64,000 nucleotides of DNA from Arthrobacter sp. NicSoilB8 (GCF_019977355.1 NZ_AP024655.1:186001-250000), one strand, 5' to 3'. Shown: positions 50,779 through 60,445, counted from the stretch's first letter. A program made the numbers and translations. The notes: generated by a model from the sequence alone, not told the origin.

Positions 50779-51672
50779 ATGGCTGATATGCGGCGCCGCG
50801 ATGTGATCGCTGCCGCAGCGACGGTGACCCTGGGGGCTGTCACCGCCGCCTGTTCACCGGGCCCCAAGGAGGACGCTGTGAAGAGGCACAAATACCAGTA
50901 TGGCGAGGACGCCAGCCAGTGGGGCGAGCTTTTCCTCCCGGAGGTGGCTGCGCCCAAAGGTGTGGTGGTGGTGATCCATGGCGGTTACTGGCGTTCGCAG
51001 TACGGCGCGGAACTCGGGGAGCCCCTGGCCAAGGACCTCGCCGCGCACGGCATGGCGGCCTGGAACCTGGAGTACCGGCGGGCCGGCAACGGCGGGGGCT
51101 GGCCCAACACCTTTGCCGACGTCCTGGCCGGAATCGACAAGCTCGGCGAGCTCGCCGGAGAACACGGACTCGGGCTCGAGCGGGTGGTTGCACTGGGCCA
51201 CTCGGCCGGCGGCCACCTAGCGGTCTGGGCGGCGGGGCGCAGCAGGCTCGCCGGACTCGGCGCCCCCGACGCGGACCGTCAGTTGACCCGCCGTGCCGAC
51301 GACGGCGCGGTGCAGCTGACCGGCGTCGTCAGCCAGTCGGGGCTACTGAACCTTGCGGCCGCCGAGCGGCTCAACCTCAGCAACGGCGCCGTCAGCAACT
51401 TCCTGGGCGGCTCGTCGGAGAAATATCCCAAACGGCACAAGTATGCGGACCCGATGAGCGCGGTACCCCTGAGCGTGCCCGTCTACGCGGTCCACGGCAC
51501 GGAGGATGACACCGTGCCGGTCAGCGAGTCCGAAACCTACGCCGCGGCGGCCAAGGCAGCCGGCGCCCCCGTCCAGTTGCTGAAAGTCCCGGGCGACCAC
51601 TTTGCGCTCATTGATCCGAAGGCGCCCGCATACCGGAAATGCCGCGAACTCGTGCAGCAACTGCTGGCCTGA
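50779..51672 (+). CDS. Exported alpha/beta hydrolase (esterase)
   Basis: 297 aa. The N terminus MADMRRRDVIAAAATVTLG with lipobox TAAC suggests a Tat-type lipoprotein anchored outside. The hydrolase fold has the oxyanion HGGYW, nucleophile Ser142 in GHSAGG, an Asp in VHGTEDDTVP and the His in GDHFAL. It is similar to kynurenine formamidase or carboxylesterase-like enzymes of the HSL/BD-FAE group. The natural substrate is unknown. Confidence 0.85.
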   Translation: MADMRRRDVIAAAATVTLGAVTAACSPGPKEDAVKRHKYQYGEDASQWGELFLPEVAAPKGVVVVIHGGYWRSQYGAELGEPLAKDLAAHGMAAWNLEYRRAGNGGGWPNTFADVLAGIDKLGELAGEHGLGLERVVALGHSAGGHLAVWAAGRSRLAGLGAPDADRQLTRRADDGAVQLTGVVSQSGLLNLAAAERLNLSNGAVSNFLGGSSEKYPKRHKYADPMSAVPLSVPVYAVHGTEDDTVPVSESETYAAAAKAAGAPVQLLKVPGDHFALIDPKAPAYRKCRELVQQLLA

Positions 51673-51835
51673 CGCGGCCAGTCCGGCATCCCGGACCGCC
51701 CGCCCGCGGCCGCCCGTTCCAACGGGCTCCGGGGGTCCCGACGCCATCCCCGGCCCGCGAAAGCGAATAGACTGATCCAAGGTGCGCCGGGAAGTCTGGT
51801 CGGCATAGTTTCGTCGACCCCGTTTTGAGGACCCC

Positions 51836-53206
51836 ATGAGCGCCTTGCCCCCTTCCCCCACACCCCCAGCACCCCCTCGCCTCAGCGTTTTCGGCCGCGG
51901 CAGTTACGCCGAGGCCCTGCGGATCGGCGAAATCCTCCGCAAGGAAACCGTCGGCGGGGCCCTGCTGGTCGCCGCAGCACTGGTGGCGCTCATCTGGGCC
52001 AACTCCCCGGCGTCGGATAGCTACTTCGCGCTGCGCGACTTCACCATCGGCTACGAGCCCTGGCACCTGGACCTGACGCTGGGGGCGTGGGCCGCCGACG
52101 GCCTGCTGGCCATCTTCTTCTTCCTGGTCGGGCTTGAACTCAAGCGCGAGTTTGTCGCGGGCGACCTGCGCCAGCCGAGCAAATCCGTGGTTCCGGTGGC
52201 CGCCGCCGTGGGCGGCGTGGCCGTTCCCGCGCTAATCTACGCGGCCGTCAACGCCTCCGGTGGCGAGACCCTGCGCGGCTGGGCGATCCCCACCGCCACC
52301 GACATCGCCTTCGCCGTCGCCGTGCTGGCGATCATCGGTTCCCACCTTCCCAGCGCGCTGCGCATCTTCCTGCTGACCCTGGCCGTGGTGGATGACCTCC
52401 TGGCCATCACCATCATCGCGATCTTCTACACGAGCGAGCTCCATCCCATGCCGCTCCTGCTGGCACTGCTGCCGCTGGGACTGTATACGTTCCTGGTGCA
52501 GAAATACCGCCGGTTCTTCGGCACGCACGGGATCGCCGCGTGGGTGATCCTGCTGCCGCTCGGCGCCGCCACGTGGGCGCTCGTGCACGCGTCCGGCATC
52601 CACGCCACGGTGGCCGGCGTCCTGCTCGGCTTTGCGGTTCCCGTCATCCGCTCGCGGGCCAGCGGAGGCCCTGAAGCCGGGCCGGGCCTGGCGGAGATCT
52701 TCGAACACCGGTTCCGCCCCATCTCGGCCGGAATCGCCGTCCCGGTCTTCGCGTTTTTCTCCGCCGGGGTGGCCGTCGGTGGCCTGCAGGGCCTCGGCAC
52801 CGCCCTGACGGACCCCGTGGCCGTGGGCATCATCCTGGCCCTGGTCCTCGGTAAGCCCGCCGGGATCCTCGGCATCACCTGGCTCATCACCAAGGCCACG
52901 CGGGCCCGGCTGGACGGCTCCTTCAAATGGATCGACGTCTTCGGCCTGTCGATCCTGGCCGGCATCGGCTTCACGGTGTCGCTGCTGGTGGCCGAACTGA
53001 GCTTCGGCCAGGGCACCGTCCATGACGACCACGCCAAGGTGGGCATCCTCGCGGCCTCGCTGCTCGCCGCGCTGCTCGCGACGACGGTGCTCCGGGCCCG
53101 CAACACGCACTACCGCCGGGCGGAGGAAGAGGAAAAGATCGACTCGGACCACGACGGCATCCCGGACGTCTACCAGCAAGGCCAGCCAGGCCCGCCAGCA
53201 GGCTAG
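51836..53206 (+). CDS. nhaA: Na+/H+ antiporter NhaA
   Basis: 456 aa. Eleven to twelve hydrophobic helices. The family signatures are [44 protein letters not shown] and [18 protein letters not shown] with the paired Asp of the ion site. [12 protein letters not shown] and the C-terminal half complete the fold. The C-terminal tail carries a DSDHDGIPD motif at residues 436-444 that looks like a calcium-binding loop, which is not usual in NhaA. Role: exports sodium in exchange for protons at high pH. Confidence 0.95.
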   Translation: MSALPPSPTPPAPPRLSVFGRGSYAEALRIGEILRKETVGGALLVAAALVALIWANSPASDSYFALRDFTIGYEPWHLDLTLGAWAADGLLAIFFFLVGLELKREFVAGDLRQPSKSVVPVAAAVGGVAVPALIYAAVNASGGETLRGWAIPTATDIAFAVAVLAIIGSHLPSALRIFLLTLAVVDDLLAITIIAIFYTSELHPMPLLLALLPLGLYTFLVQKYRRFFGTHGIAAWVILLPLGAATWALVHASGIHATVAGVLLGFAVPVIRSRASGGPEAGPGLAEIFEHRFRPISAGIAVPVFAFFSAGVAVGGLQGLGTALTDPVAVGIILALVLGKPAGILGITWLITKATRARLDGSFKWIDVFGLSILAGIGFTVSLLVAELSFGQGTVHDDHAKVGILAASLLAALLATTVLRARNTHYRRAEEEEKIDSDHDGIPDVYQQGQPGPPAG

Positions 53207-53273
53207 GTCGACAGGCCCGTTAGAGGGACTAGATTTATGGATGGGGCCGGGAGCGCGGGCCGGAGCATGATTG

Positions 53274-53291
53274 ATACCCCAAGGGGTATCA
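53274..53291. promoter_or_regulatory. CsoR/CstR-like operator upstream of the persulfide operon
   Basis: GATACCCCAAGGGGTATC is a perfect 18-bp palindrome of the TACCC..GGGTA type bound by CsoR-family repressors. It lies 54 bp before the rhodanese start, over the probable promoter (CATAAT follows directly). With sulfur-transfer genes downstream, a persulfide-sensing CstR is more likely than copper-sensing CsoR. No such regulator gene is in the window. Confidence 0.75.
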
Positions 53292-53344
53292 TAATTTAGC
53301 TGGAATATGCGCCGGGCCGTCCGGCGCCCTCGAAAGGAACAGGC

Positions 53345-53647
53345 ATGAAGAGCATCTCCGTCAAGGACCTGGCCGCCCTGGGCGACGCCACCGAAATCGT
53401 CGATGTCCGCGAGGACGACGAATACGCGGCGGTCCGCGTCCCCGGCGCCAGGAGCATTCCGCTCTCACGGTTTGTGCAGTCCCTTGCCGAGGTTCCGGCC
53501 AGCGGCACGGTCTACGTCATGTGCGCCGCGGGCGGCCGCAGCGCCCAGGCCACCACCTACCTGGAAGACCAGGGATACGACGCCGTCAACGTCACCGGCG
53601 GGATCATGCAGTGGCAGGACGAGGGACACCCCGTCAACCGGGGCTGA
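53345..53647 (+). CDS. Single-domain rhodanese (sulfurtransferase)
   Basis: 100 aa with GAAAGGAAC upstream. The domain is complete: EIVDVREDDEYAAVRVPGA, active-site Cys60 in VMCAAGGRS and NVTGGIMQWQ at the end. It carries sulfane sulfur as a Cys persulfide. It precedes the MBL-rhodanese fusion by 29 bp under the same operator. Inference: it passes sulfur from sulfide oxidation or detoxification. Confidence 0.92.
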   Translation: MKSISVKDLAALGDATEIVDVREDDEYAAVRVPGARSIPLSRFVQSLAEVPASGTVYVMCAAGGRSAQATTYLEDQGYDAVNVTGGIMQWQDEGHPVNRG

Positions 53648-53676
53648 CACTACCGGGCGGAGCTTACGGAGGGACC

Positions 53677-55038
53677 ATGGAAGTCATCGTCATCGAGACC
53701 CCGCAACTCGGGGACCGCAGCTACCTGGTCCACGACGGCTCGGTGGCGCTGGCGATCGACCCGCAGCGGGACACGGACCGGATCGAGGCCGCCGCCCGTG
53801 ATGCCGGGGTCGCCATCACGCACGTGGCCGAAACCCACCTGCACAATGACTACATCACCGGCGGCCTGATCCTGGCCCGCGCCCACCGCGCCAGCTATCT
53901 CGTCAATGCCGCCGATCCCGTGGCGTTCGAGCGCACCCCCGTGACCGACGGCCAGACGGTCCGGGTGGGCGCGCTCACCGTCAAGGTGGTCGCCACTCCG
54001 GGGCACACCCACACCCACATGTCGTACATCGTGGACGACGGCGAGAAGCAGGCCGTCTTCTCCGGCGGCAGCCTGCTCTATGGTTCGGTGGGCCGCACCG
54101 ACCTCGTTGCCGATGCGGACACGGTCGGCCTGACCCACGATCAGTACACCTCGGTCCGGCGCCTCGTCGCTGAGGCGGGGCGCGACGCCGCACTGTTCCC
54201 GACGCACGGGTTCGGATCGTTCTGCTCTTCTGGACCGGCCAGCGGTGCCCGGTCCTCCACGATCGGCGAGCAGCTCGCCGCCAACCATGCCCTGACGGAC
54301 CCGGACGAGGACCACTTCGTCCGCCAGCTCATCGCCAACCTCACGGACCACCCCTCCTACTACGCCCACATGAGTCCGGCCAACGTCCGGGGGCCGGCCC
54401 CGGCGGACCTGTCCGTCCCCGAATCGCTCGACGCCGCCGAGCTCACCCGGCGGCTGGATGACGGCGAGTGGGTGGTGGACCTGCGGCGGCGCGTGGCTTT
54501 CGCCAACAGCCACCTTAAGGGCAGCGTCAGCTTTGAGTACGGTTCCGGCTCCAGTTTCACCACCTACCTGGGCTGGGTGCTGCCGTGGGGTGAACCGCTG
54601 ACCCTCGTAGGCTCGCGGGAGGACATTGAGAAAGCCATCCGTGATCTCTCCCGGATCGGCATCGAATCCCCGGACGCGGCCGTCGGAACCGAGCCCAACG
54701 CGCTGGCCCCGCAGGCCGTCCTCGCCTCGTATCCCCGCGTGGACTGGGACGGCGTGCTGGCCGGCCGGGCCGCCGGGGACACCGTCCTGGACGTGCGCCG
54801 GGCCGACGAATTCGCCGCGTCACGGGTGGCGGGCGCGGTCAACGTGCCGCTGCACGAACTGCTGCTGCGCCTTGATGACGTTCCTGCCGGGAAACTGTGG
54901 GTGCACTGCACGTCCGGCTACCGCGCCGGGGTGGCCGCCAGCCTCCTGCAGCGCGCGGGCCGGGACGTGGTCCACATCGACGCGAGGTTCGACGACGCCG
55001 GGCCCGCCGGGATCGCACTGGACGCGACCGCGGCCTGA
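53677..55038 (+). CDS. Metallo-beta-lactamase/rhodanese fusion (persulfide dioxygenase-like)
   Basis: 453 aa from the ATG at 53677 with GGAGGGA upstream. The N-terminal MBL domain (1-~230) has metal ligands His54, His56 and Asp58 in THLHNDYITGG and TPGHTHTHMSY, then the final His in FPTHGFG. The fourth motif residue after Asp is Tyr rather than His, which occurs in this actinobacterial subgroup. Two rhodanese domains follow. The first (~255-330) lacks a Cys where LTLVGSRED stands, so it is inactive. The second has Cys411 in VHCTSGYRAG. Known relatives (ETHE1, CstB) oxidise glutathione-type or low-molecular-weight persulfides to sulfite or thiosulfate. Confidence 0.9.
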   Translation: MEVIVIETPQLGDRSYLVHDGSVALAIDPQRDTDRIEAAARDAGVAITHVAETHLHNDYITGGLILARAHRASYLVNAADPVAFERTPVTDGQTVRVGALTVKVVATPGHTHTHMSYIVDDGEKQAVFSGGSLLYGSVGRTDLVADADTVGLTHDQYTSVRRLVAEAGRDAALFPTHGFGSFCSSGPASGARSSTIGEQLAANHALTDPDEDHFVRQLIANLTDHPSYYAHMSPANVRGPAPADLSVPESLDAAELTRRLDDGEWVVDLRRRVAFANSHLKGSVSFEYGSGSSFTTYLGWVLPWGEPLTLVGSREDIEKAIRDLSRIGIESPDAAVGTEPNALAPQAVLASYPRVDWDGVLAGRAAGDTVLDVRRADEFAASRVAGAVNVPLHELLLRLDDVPAGKLWVHCTSGYRAGVAASLLQRAGRDVVHIDARFDDAGPAGIALDATAA

Positions 55039-55058
55039 CGGCTCCCTGGGATCTGGCC

Positions 55059-55140
55059 GGACCTGCTGATGCTGGCGGACCTGCTGATGCTGGCGGACCT
55101 GCTGATGCTGGCGGACCTGCTGATGCTGGCGGACCTGCTC
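55059..55140. repeat. 18-bp tandem repeat (four perfect copies and a partial)
   Basis: GGACCTGCTGATGCTGGC is repeated at 55059, 55077, 55095 and 55113, with a partial copy from 55131. The unit is a multiple of three and stays open in frames on both strands (one reading is MLADLL repeated). It is between the persulfide and PfkB genes. There are no spacers, so it is not a CRISPR. Confidence 0.9.
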
Positions 55141-55252
55141 AAGCGGCCGGTCACCGCGGCCCGCTGCTACCCCTGGCTCCCCGCGGCCGGCGACGTCACG
55201 TGCTGGCTCGGCCGGGCAACACACGGCACCGGACCGGATTCTCTGGCAGAGT

Positions 55253-56284
55253 ATGACCATGCTCACAGTAATTGGCGAGGGGCTGGTTGATGTCGTCCAG
55301 CGTTCCTCCGGCGTCCAGGCCCATGTCGGCGGCAGTCCCCTCAACGTGGCGGTGGGGCTGGCCCGGCTGGACCACCCGGTCCAGTTCATCGGCCGCTACG
55401 GTCGAGATGCCTACGGCGAGGCCCTGGCCGCACACCTGAAGTCGAGCTCCGTGCTGCTCCCCGTCGGGCCCGACGCGCTGCCCACCAGCGTGGCCGCCGC
55501 GCTGATCGACGACGCCGGGGCCGCCACCTACACGTTCGACCTCGCCTGGGAGCTTCCCGGGGTTGCGGCGCGCCTGCCGTTCCTGCTGCAGGGGACCACG
55601 CTGCTGCACACCGGTTCCATCGCCACCATGCTGGCGCCCGGCGCCGCCGAGGTGCTTGCCGCCGTCGAGCACGCCCACCCGTCGGCCACCATCAGCTTTG
55701 ACCCCAATTGCCGTCCCAGCATCATCCCCGACGTGGATTACGCCCGCGGACAGGCGGAAAAGTTTGTGGCCCTCGCCGACGTCGTGAAGGCCTCCGACGA
55801 GGACCTCGAATGGCTGTACCCGGGTGCCGATCCGCTGGACTCGGCCCGCCGGTGGCTGGGGCTGGGCGGCTCGGAAGGGCCGGCCATGGTGGTGGTGACG
55901 CGCGGCGGCCAGGGCCCCTGGGGCATCAACGCCGCGGGTGTTGCGCAGTTCGCCGCGCCGGAGGTTAAGGTCGCGGATACCGTCGGGGCGGGGGATTCGT
56001 TCATGGCGGCGCTGTTGTCCGGGGTGGTGGACCTGGGCCTCGACGGCGCGCAAAACCGCAAGGCCCTGCGCGAACTCTCTGCCGAAAGCCTCCGCGACCT
56101 GCTCGCCCATGCTGCCCGCGCCGCCGCCGTCACCGTGTCCCGCGCCGGCGCCAACCCGCCGACGCGCGCCGAGCTGGCCCGCGTGGAGGTTGGTAGCGTG
56201 GGGACCGGCACAGCACACCCGGCAGTGCGCGAACAGACAGTTCAGGAACAGGCTGTGCGGGAACAGGCAGTACAAGAACAGTAG
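55253..56284 (+). CDS. PfkB-family carbohydrate kinase (fructokinase-like)
   Basis: 343 aa. The N-terminal signature is IGEGLVDVV with [14 protein letters not shown], and the C-terminal [16 protein letters not shown] holds the catalytic Asp and anion hole. The usual length is 300-320 aa. The extra C-terminal ~25 residues are a Q/E/V repeat ([13 protein letters not shown]..) made by a 15-bp DNA repeat at about 56226-56283. The substrate is probably a ketohexose or similar sugar. No transporter is adjacent. Confidence 0.9.
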   Translation: MTMLTVIGEGLVDVVQRSSGVQAHVGGSPLNVAVGLARLDHPVQFIGRYGRDAYGEALAAHLKSSSVLLPVGPDALPTSVAAALIDDAGAATYTFDLAWELPGVAARLPFLLQGTTLLHTGSIATMLAPGAAEVLAAVEHAHPSATISFDPNCRPSIIPDVDYARGQAEKFVALADVVKASDEDLEWLYPGADPLDSARRWLGLGGSEGPAMVVVTRGGQGPWGINAAGVAQFAAPEVKVADTVGAGDSFMAALLSGVVDLGLDGAQNRKALRELSAESLRDLLAHAARAAAVTVSRAGANPPTRAELARVEVGSVGTGTAHPAVREQTVQEQAVREQAVQEQ

Positions 56285-56322
56285 GAAGTCCACGACCAGC
56301 AGGCAGTACAGGAAAGGCAGCC

Positions 56323-56856
56323 ATGACAGCCCACGATCCTTACGCACCTCTGCCCGACGTCCCCGCTTTCGACGTCAGCAGCGAGTCCTTTGACGACGGC
56401 GGCACCATTCCACCGGCGCAGCGCAGCGGCGTCATGGGTGCCGGAGGCAGGGACGAATCCCCGCAGCTGAGCTGGAGCGGCGCCCCGGCCGGTACAAAGA
56501 GCTTCGCCGTGACCGTCTTCGACCCCGATGCCCCTACAGCCAGCGGCTTCTGGCACTGGGCCGTGCTCAACATCCCGGCCAATGTCACGTCACTGCCCGC
56601 CGGCGCCGGGTCCCGCGACGGCGCTGCTCTTCCCCCCGGGGCCTTTCAGCTGAAGAACGACGCCGGATTCGCCGGCTATGTGGGTGCCGCTCCGCCCAAG
56701 GGGCACGGCCCGCACCGCTACCTGATCGTGGTGCACGCCGTGGACGTCGACAAGCTCGACGTCGGCAAGCACGGCAGCCCGGCCAGCCTCGGCTTTGCAC
56801 TCTTCAGCCACACGCTGGGTCGGGGCCGGCTGACCGGGCACTACGAACAGCGCTAG
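56323..56856 (+). CDS. YbhB/YbcL-type phosphatidylethanolamine-binding (PEBP) protein
   Basis: 177 aa. The family pattern is clear: [40 protein letters not shown] and [13 protein letters not shown]. It is a small soluble beta-fold protein. Bacterial members have no settled function. It lies 38 bp after the kinase and may share its transcript. Confidence 0.92.
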   Translation: MTAHDPYAPLPDVPAFDVSSESFDDGGTIPPAQRSGVMGAGGRDESPQLSWSGAPAGTKSFAVTVFDPDAPTASGFWHWAVLNIPANVTSLPAGAGSRDGAALPPGAFQLKNDAGFAGYVGAAPPKGHGPHRYLIVVHAVDVDKLDVGKHGSPASLGFALFSHTLGRGRLTGHYEQR

Positions 56857-56995
56857 CCCGCCGTAGACTTCACGGCCTCCTGCCGTCGACTTCGTGGGCG
56901 AGTCGCGTTTTCGCGGGGGCGGTACGGCGAGACCGGGCACTCTCCGGCGACCCCGACAGTCCCGGCAGTCCCGGCGGCCAACGTAGACTGGCAGT

Positions 56996-57814
56996 ATGCG
57001 GCTCGTAGCAAGCGACATCGACGGAACGATCCTCGGCCATGACGGCAAAATCAGTGACCGGACCGTCCGCGCGTTCCACGCCTGCCGCGACGCCGGGGTG
57101 GAACTGGTCTTCGTCACCGGACGCCCGCCGCGCTGGCTCCACCCCCTACAGGACCAGCTCGGGCATGCCGGCACCGTCATCTGCTCCAACGGCGCCGTGG
57201 TCTGGGACCTCGAGGCGGACCGCATGCTCTCGGCACGCGCGTTGGACTTGGACGCCGTGTTTGAGGCCCGTCGCATCATCCGGCAGCTTCGCCCTGGCGC
57301 CCTGTTTGCCGCCGAAACCCTCACCGGCTTCCATCTGGAACCGGGGTTCCTCGACGACGGCGCCAGCCGGCTGCTCGCCGAGTTCACGCCGGCCCCGCTG
57401 CACACCACCCTCACGGCCGACGACGCCGTGGTGAAGTTCCTGGCGATCGTCCGGGAGGGCACGGCGGACGATTTCCTGGCCGAAGTGACCCCCGCCGTCG
57501 CCCATCTGGCCGCCGCGACGCACTCGGCGCCGAACATGGCCCTGCTCGAACTGTCCCTTCCCGGCGTCAACAAGGCCGTGACCCTCGCCGAATACGCGGC
57601 CTCCCTCGGCATCGGCGCCGCGGACGTGGTGGCCTTCGGAGACATGCCCAATGACATCGAGATGCTCCGCTGGGCCGGCGACGGCTACGCGATGGCCAGC
57701 GGCCACCCGGAGGCGATCCGCGCCGCCGGCCAGCAGGCACCGCAGTTCGACGACGACGGCGTGGCCCAGATCCTCGAGGCCAAGCTCGCCGCATTGGGCG
57801 TGCGGCTGCACTGA
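56996..57814 (+). CDS. HAD-superfamily (Cof-type) phosphatase
   Basis: 272 aa. The catalytic Asp motif is ASDIDGTIL at the start, motif II is FVTGRPP, and motif IV is FGDMPNDIEML, with a C2-type cap in between. These Cof-like enzymes dephosphorylate sugar phosphates or flavin precursors. The substrate is unknown. It is a single gene with a short 5' gap. Confidence 0.92.
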   Translation: MRLVASDIDGTILGHDGKISDRTVRAFHACRDAGVELVFVTGRPPRWLHPLQDQLGHAGTVICSNGAVVWDLEADRMLSARALDLDAVFEARRIIRQLRPGALFAAETLTGFHLEPGFLDDGASRLLAEFTPAPLHTTLTADDAVVKFLAIVREGTADDFLAEVTPAVAHLAAATHSAPNMALLELSLPGVNKAVTLAEYAASLGIGAADVVAFGDMPNDIEMLRWAGDGYAMASGHPEAIRAAGQQAPQFDDDGVAQILEAKLAALGVRLH

Positions 57815-57944
57815 GATCCATCCCTGCGAAAGACTCCCCGCCGCGGCCGGACACCGGATTCCCAGCGGGCGGTCAACTGGCGTTCACCTTGGCCTTCTAG
57901 GCTGAAGGCTCGCGACAGAGCGTTTGACCGATAGTGGGGACATC

Positions 57945-58193
57945 ATGGCCAAGTACCGCATCAACAAAACGGACGAACAACCCCTGCACCCCGTGGAGCC
58001 GGACCGGCACTGGCGGCAGCTGCGCCGGGGCGACCGCGTCAGCGTTAGGCTCGCCCCGGGCTTCGAGACCGGCGGCCTCGTGGACGCAGTGACGGCGGAC
58101 CACAGCGTTGTCTGGGTGGACCTCGACGGCGGCCGCGGCCGCACGCTGCTGCACTGCTCCGACGGCGTCGAAATCCGCCCGCACGACTCCTGA
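57945..58193 (+). CDS. Small conserved protein of unknown function
   Basis: 82 aa from the ATG at 57945 with GTGGGGA upstream. A basic N-terminal half (WRQLRRGDRVSVRL) is followed by a short beta-rich segment (VVWVDLDGGRGRTLLHCSDG), which suggests a small SH3-like or KOW-like barrel. I do not recognise a named family. No operon partner. Confidence 0.6.
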   Translation: MAKYRINKTDEQPLHPVEPDRHWRQLRRGDRVSVRLAPGFETGGLVDAVTADHSVVWVDLDGGRGRTLLHCSDGVEIRPHDS

Positions 58194-58355
58194 CACCCGC
58201 TCCCGCCCGGCCGGCGGCCCGCGCGGCCCGCGCCGCCCGCCTCCGGCCGATCGCCGCGCACAACTGCTGCCCCGGCCGGCGGCCCCGCGCCGTCCCCGAC
58301 TGACGCCCCGAGACGGCCCCGCGCCGGTGGGTCAAGGCGGGGGTACGCTTCAGGT

Positions 58356-59222
58356 GTGACCAACCAGCACCCGTACTTCGCCCCTCGCGGATTCTCTGAC
58401 CGCAGCCCTGACGGGAACAGTGACGGCGGTCCGGAAAGCGGCCCCGGCCGGACCCCGGGGAACCCCGGGATACCCCTGGCGATGGCCCACCGGGGCTTCT
58501 CGCTGGACGGGCTGGAGAACTCGATGGCCGCGTTCCGCGCCGCCGTCGACCTCGGGTTCCGGCACCTGGAGACGGACGTCCACACGACCGCAGACGGCGT
58601 GCTGGTGCTCTTTCACGACAAAACCCTGGACCGGATCACAGCGGAACAGGGCCGGATCGCGGACCTTCCGGCCGCCGCCGTCGCCCGGGCCAGGATCGGC
58701 GGCACCGAGCCGATCCCGCGGTTCGAGGAGCTCGTCGCGGCCTTCCCGGACGTCCGGCTCAACATCGACGTCAAGGACTGGAATTCCGTGGCCACCCTGG
58801 CCTCGGCGATCGAACGCCACGGGCTGCATGACCGCGTGCTGGTGGCCAGCTTCTCGGACCGGCGGCGGCGCGCAGTGCTGAAACGGTTGAGCCGGCCCGC
58901 CGCGAGCTCGGCCGGCACCGTATCCAACGCCGTGTTCGTCCTGCTGGGCCCGGTGCTGCCGGTGCCGCTGATGACCTTCGTGGCGCGCCGGACGCTGCAG
59001 GGGGTCCACGCCCTGCAGGTCCCCGTCCGCTACGGCGCCGTGACCGTGGTGACGTCCGGTTTCATCCGGAGGGCGCACCGGCACGGGCTGCAGGTGCACG
59101 TCTGGACCGTCAACGAGCCCGCGGAAATGCACCGGCTGCTGGACCTGGGCGTCGACGGGATCGTCACGGACCGTGCTGACCTGCTCAAGGCGGTCCTCAG
59201 GGAGCGCGGCACCTGGACCTAG
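58356..59222 (+). CDS. Glycerophosphodiester phosphodiesterase
   Basis: 288 aa from GTG at 58356. The start is preceded only by a weak site, and the first ~40 residues are Gly/Pro-rich. The TIM barrel shows MAHRGFSLDGLENSMAAFRAA, FRHLETDVHTTADGVLVLFHD with the catalytic His pair, VRLNIDVKDW and the ending VHVWTVNEPAEM..DGIVTDRADLL. It hydrolyses glycerophosphodiesters to glycerol-3-phosphate. It is cytoplasmic, as no signal is seen. Confidence 0.92.
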   Translation: MTNQHPYFAPRGFSDRSPDGNSDGGPESGPGRTPGNPGIPLAMAHRGFSLDGLENSMAAFRAAVDLGFRHLETDVHTTADGVLVLFHDKTLDRITAEQGRIADLPAAAVARARIGGTEPIPRFEELVAAFPDVRLNIDVKDWNSVATLASAIERHGLHDRVLVASFSDRRRRAVLKRLSRPAASSAGTVSNAVFVLLGPVLPVPLMTFVARRTLQGVHALQVPVRYGAVTVVTSGFIRRAHRHGLQVHVWTVNEPAEMHRLLDLGVDGIVTDRADLLKAVLRERGTWT

Positions 59223-59273
59223 ACGCCGCGTCGTGTCAGCAAGCCGGGGCGGCCGGACTGGCAGGATAGAGCC

Positions 59274-60398
59274 ATGCGCATCCTTATCGCCCCGGACAAA
59301 TTCAAGGGCTCCCTCACCGCCGCCGAAGCCGCCTCCGCCATTGCCGAAGGCGCCCTGCGCGTCTACCCCGACGCCGAAGCCATCCAGTTTCCGGTGGCCG
59401 ACGGCGGCGAAGGGACCCTCGAGGCGGCCGTCGCGGCCGGCTACGAGGAACGGCTCAACGCCGTCGTGGGCCCCATCCTGGCCCCGATCGGTGCCGCGTG
59501 GGCCATCCGCAAGGACGCCTTCGGCGGGGCCACCGCGGTGATCGAAACGGCGCAGGCCTCCGGGCTGGCGCACATGGAGCCCACACCGGCCAACGCCCTG
59601 CGCGCCCACAGTTACGGCTGCGGCCAGCTGATCGCCGCCGCGCTGGACGCCGGGGCCACGGAAATCGTCCTTGGCGTGGGCGGTTCGGCCATGAGCGACG
59701 GCGGCAGCGGCGCACTCCGGGCCCTCGGCCTCAAGCCTCTGGACGCCGCCGGCAACGTGGTGCCACTTGGCGGCGGGTCGCTCGCCGACGTCGCGTCCGT
59801 GGACATCAGCGGCCTGGATCCGCGGCTTTCCGCGGTGAAGTTCAGGATCGCCGTCGACGTGCAGAACCCGCTCTACGGCAGCGACGGCGCGGCGCACGTG
59901 TTCGGCCCGCAAAAAGGCGCCGACGCCGATGCGGTGGAGCTGCTCGATGCCGGCCTGCGCAACTGGGCCTCGGTCCTGCGCGAGTCCACGGGCCGGGACG
60001 TCAACGTCCCCGGCGCCGGGGCGGCCGGCGGCTTCCCGGCGTCGTTCCTGGCGTTCAGCACCGCCGCCCTGGAGGGCGGGTTCGAGCTGGTGGCCGGACT
60101 CACCGGACTTGCCGAGAAACTCGCGGTCGCCGATCTCGTTATCACCGGGGAGGGCTCCATGGACAGCCAGTCGCTGGCCGGGAAGGCGCCGATCGCCCTC
60201 GCCGACGCCGCCCACGCCCGCGGCATTCCGGTGATCGCGGTGGCCGGCCGGATCCTCGTCACCCCGGAGGACCTGGCCCGGCACGGAGTGGTGGCCGCGG
60301 CCCAGCTGCTGGATGTCGCCGCAAGCCCGGACGACGCCGTCGCCAACGCAGCCAAATACCTGACCTGGGTCACTAGCCAGGTCCTGGAAGGCGCCTGA
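59274..60398 (+). CDS. Glycerate kinase (GlxK/GckA type)
   Basis: 374 aa. Family motifs are ILIAPDKFKGSLTAAEAA, FPVADGGEGTLEA, LGVGGSAMSDGGSGALRALG and ITGEGSMDSQSLAGKAPI. It phosphorylates glycerate to 2- or 3-phosphoglycerate. It follows the phosphodiesterase by 51 bp and may be co-transcribed. The hydroxypyruvate isomerase-like gene is 10 kb away, so a direct link is not shown. Confidence 0.94.
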   Translation: MRILIAPDKFKGSLTAAEAASAIAEGALRVYPDAEAIQFPVADGGEGTLEAAVAAGYEERLNAVVGPILAPIGAAWAIRKDAFGGATAVIETAQASGLAHMEPTPANALRAHSYGCGQLIAAALDAGATEIVLGVGGSAMSDGGSGALRALGLKPLDAAGNVVPLGGGSLADVASVDISGLDPRLSAVKFRIAVDVQNPLYGSDGAAHVFGPQKGADADAVELLDAGLRNWASVLRESTGRDVNVPGAGAAGGFPASFLAFSTAALEGGFELVAGLTGLAEKLAVADLVITGEGSMDSQSLAGKAPIALADAAHARGIPVIAVAGRILVTPEDLARHGVVAAAQLLDVAASPDDAVANAAKYLTWVTSQVLEGA

Positions 60399-60445
60399 GG
60401 CGCTTAGGACGCTTAGGGCACGCCGGGCCGGTGCCGGGGTGCCGT

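Noticed and set aside
55059..55140. Possible CRISPR array
   Set aside because: The repeats are directly adjacent with no spacers and no cas genes occur nearby. It is a simple tandem repeat.
55069..55290. Leucine-rich peptide frame from the 18-bp repeat
   Set aside because: Its repeated MLADLL sequence follows purely from the tandem DNA repeat and continues into the PfkB gene out of frame.
58350..60284. 644-codon minus-strand open frame
   Set aside because: Antisense to the phosphodiesterase and glycerate kinase genes, whose motifs are unambiguous.
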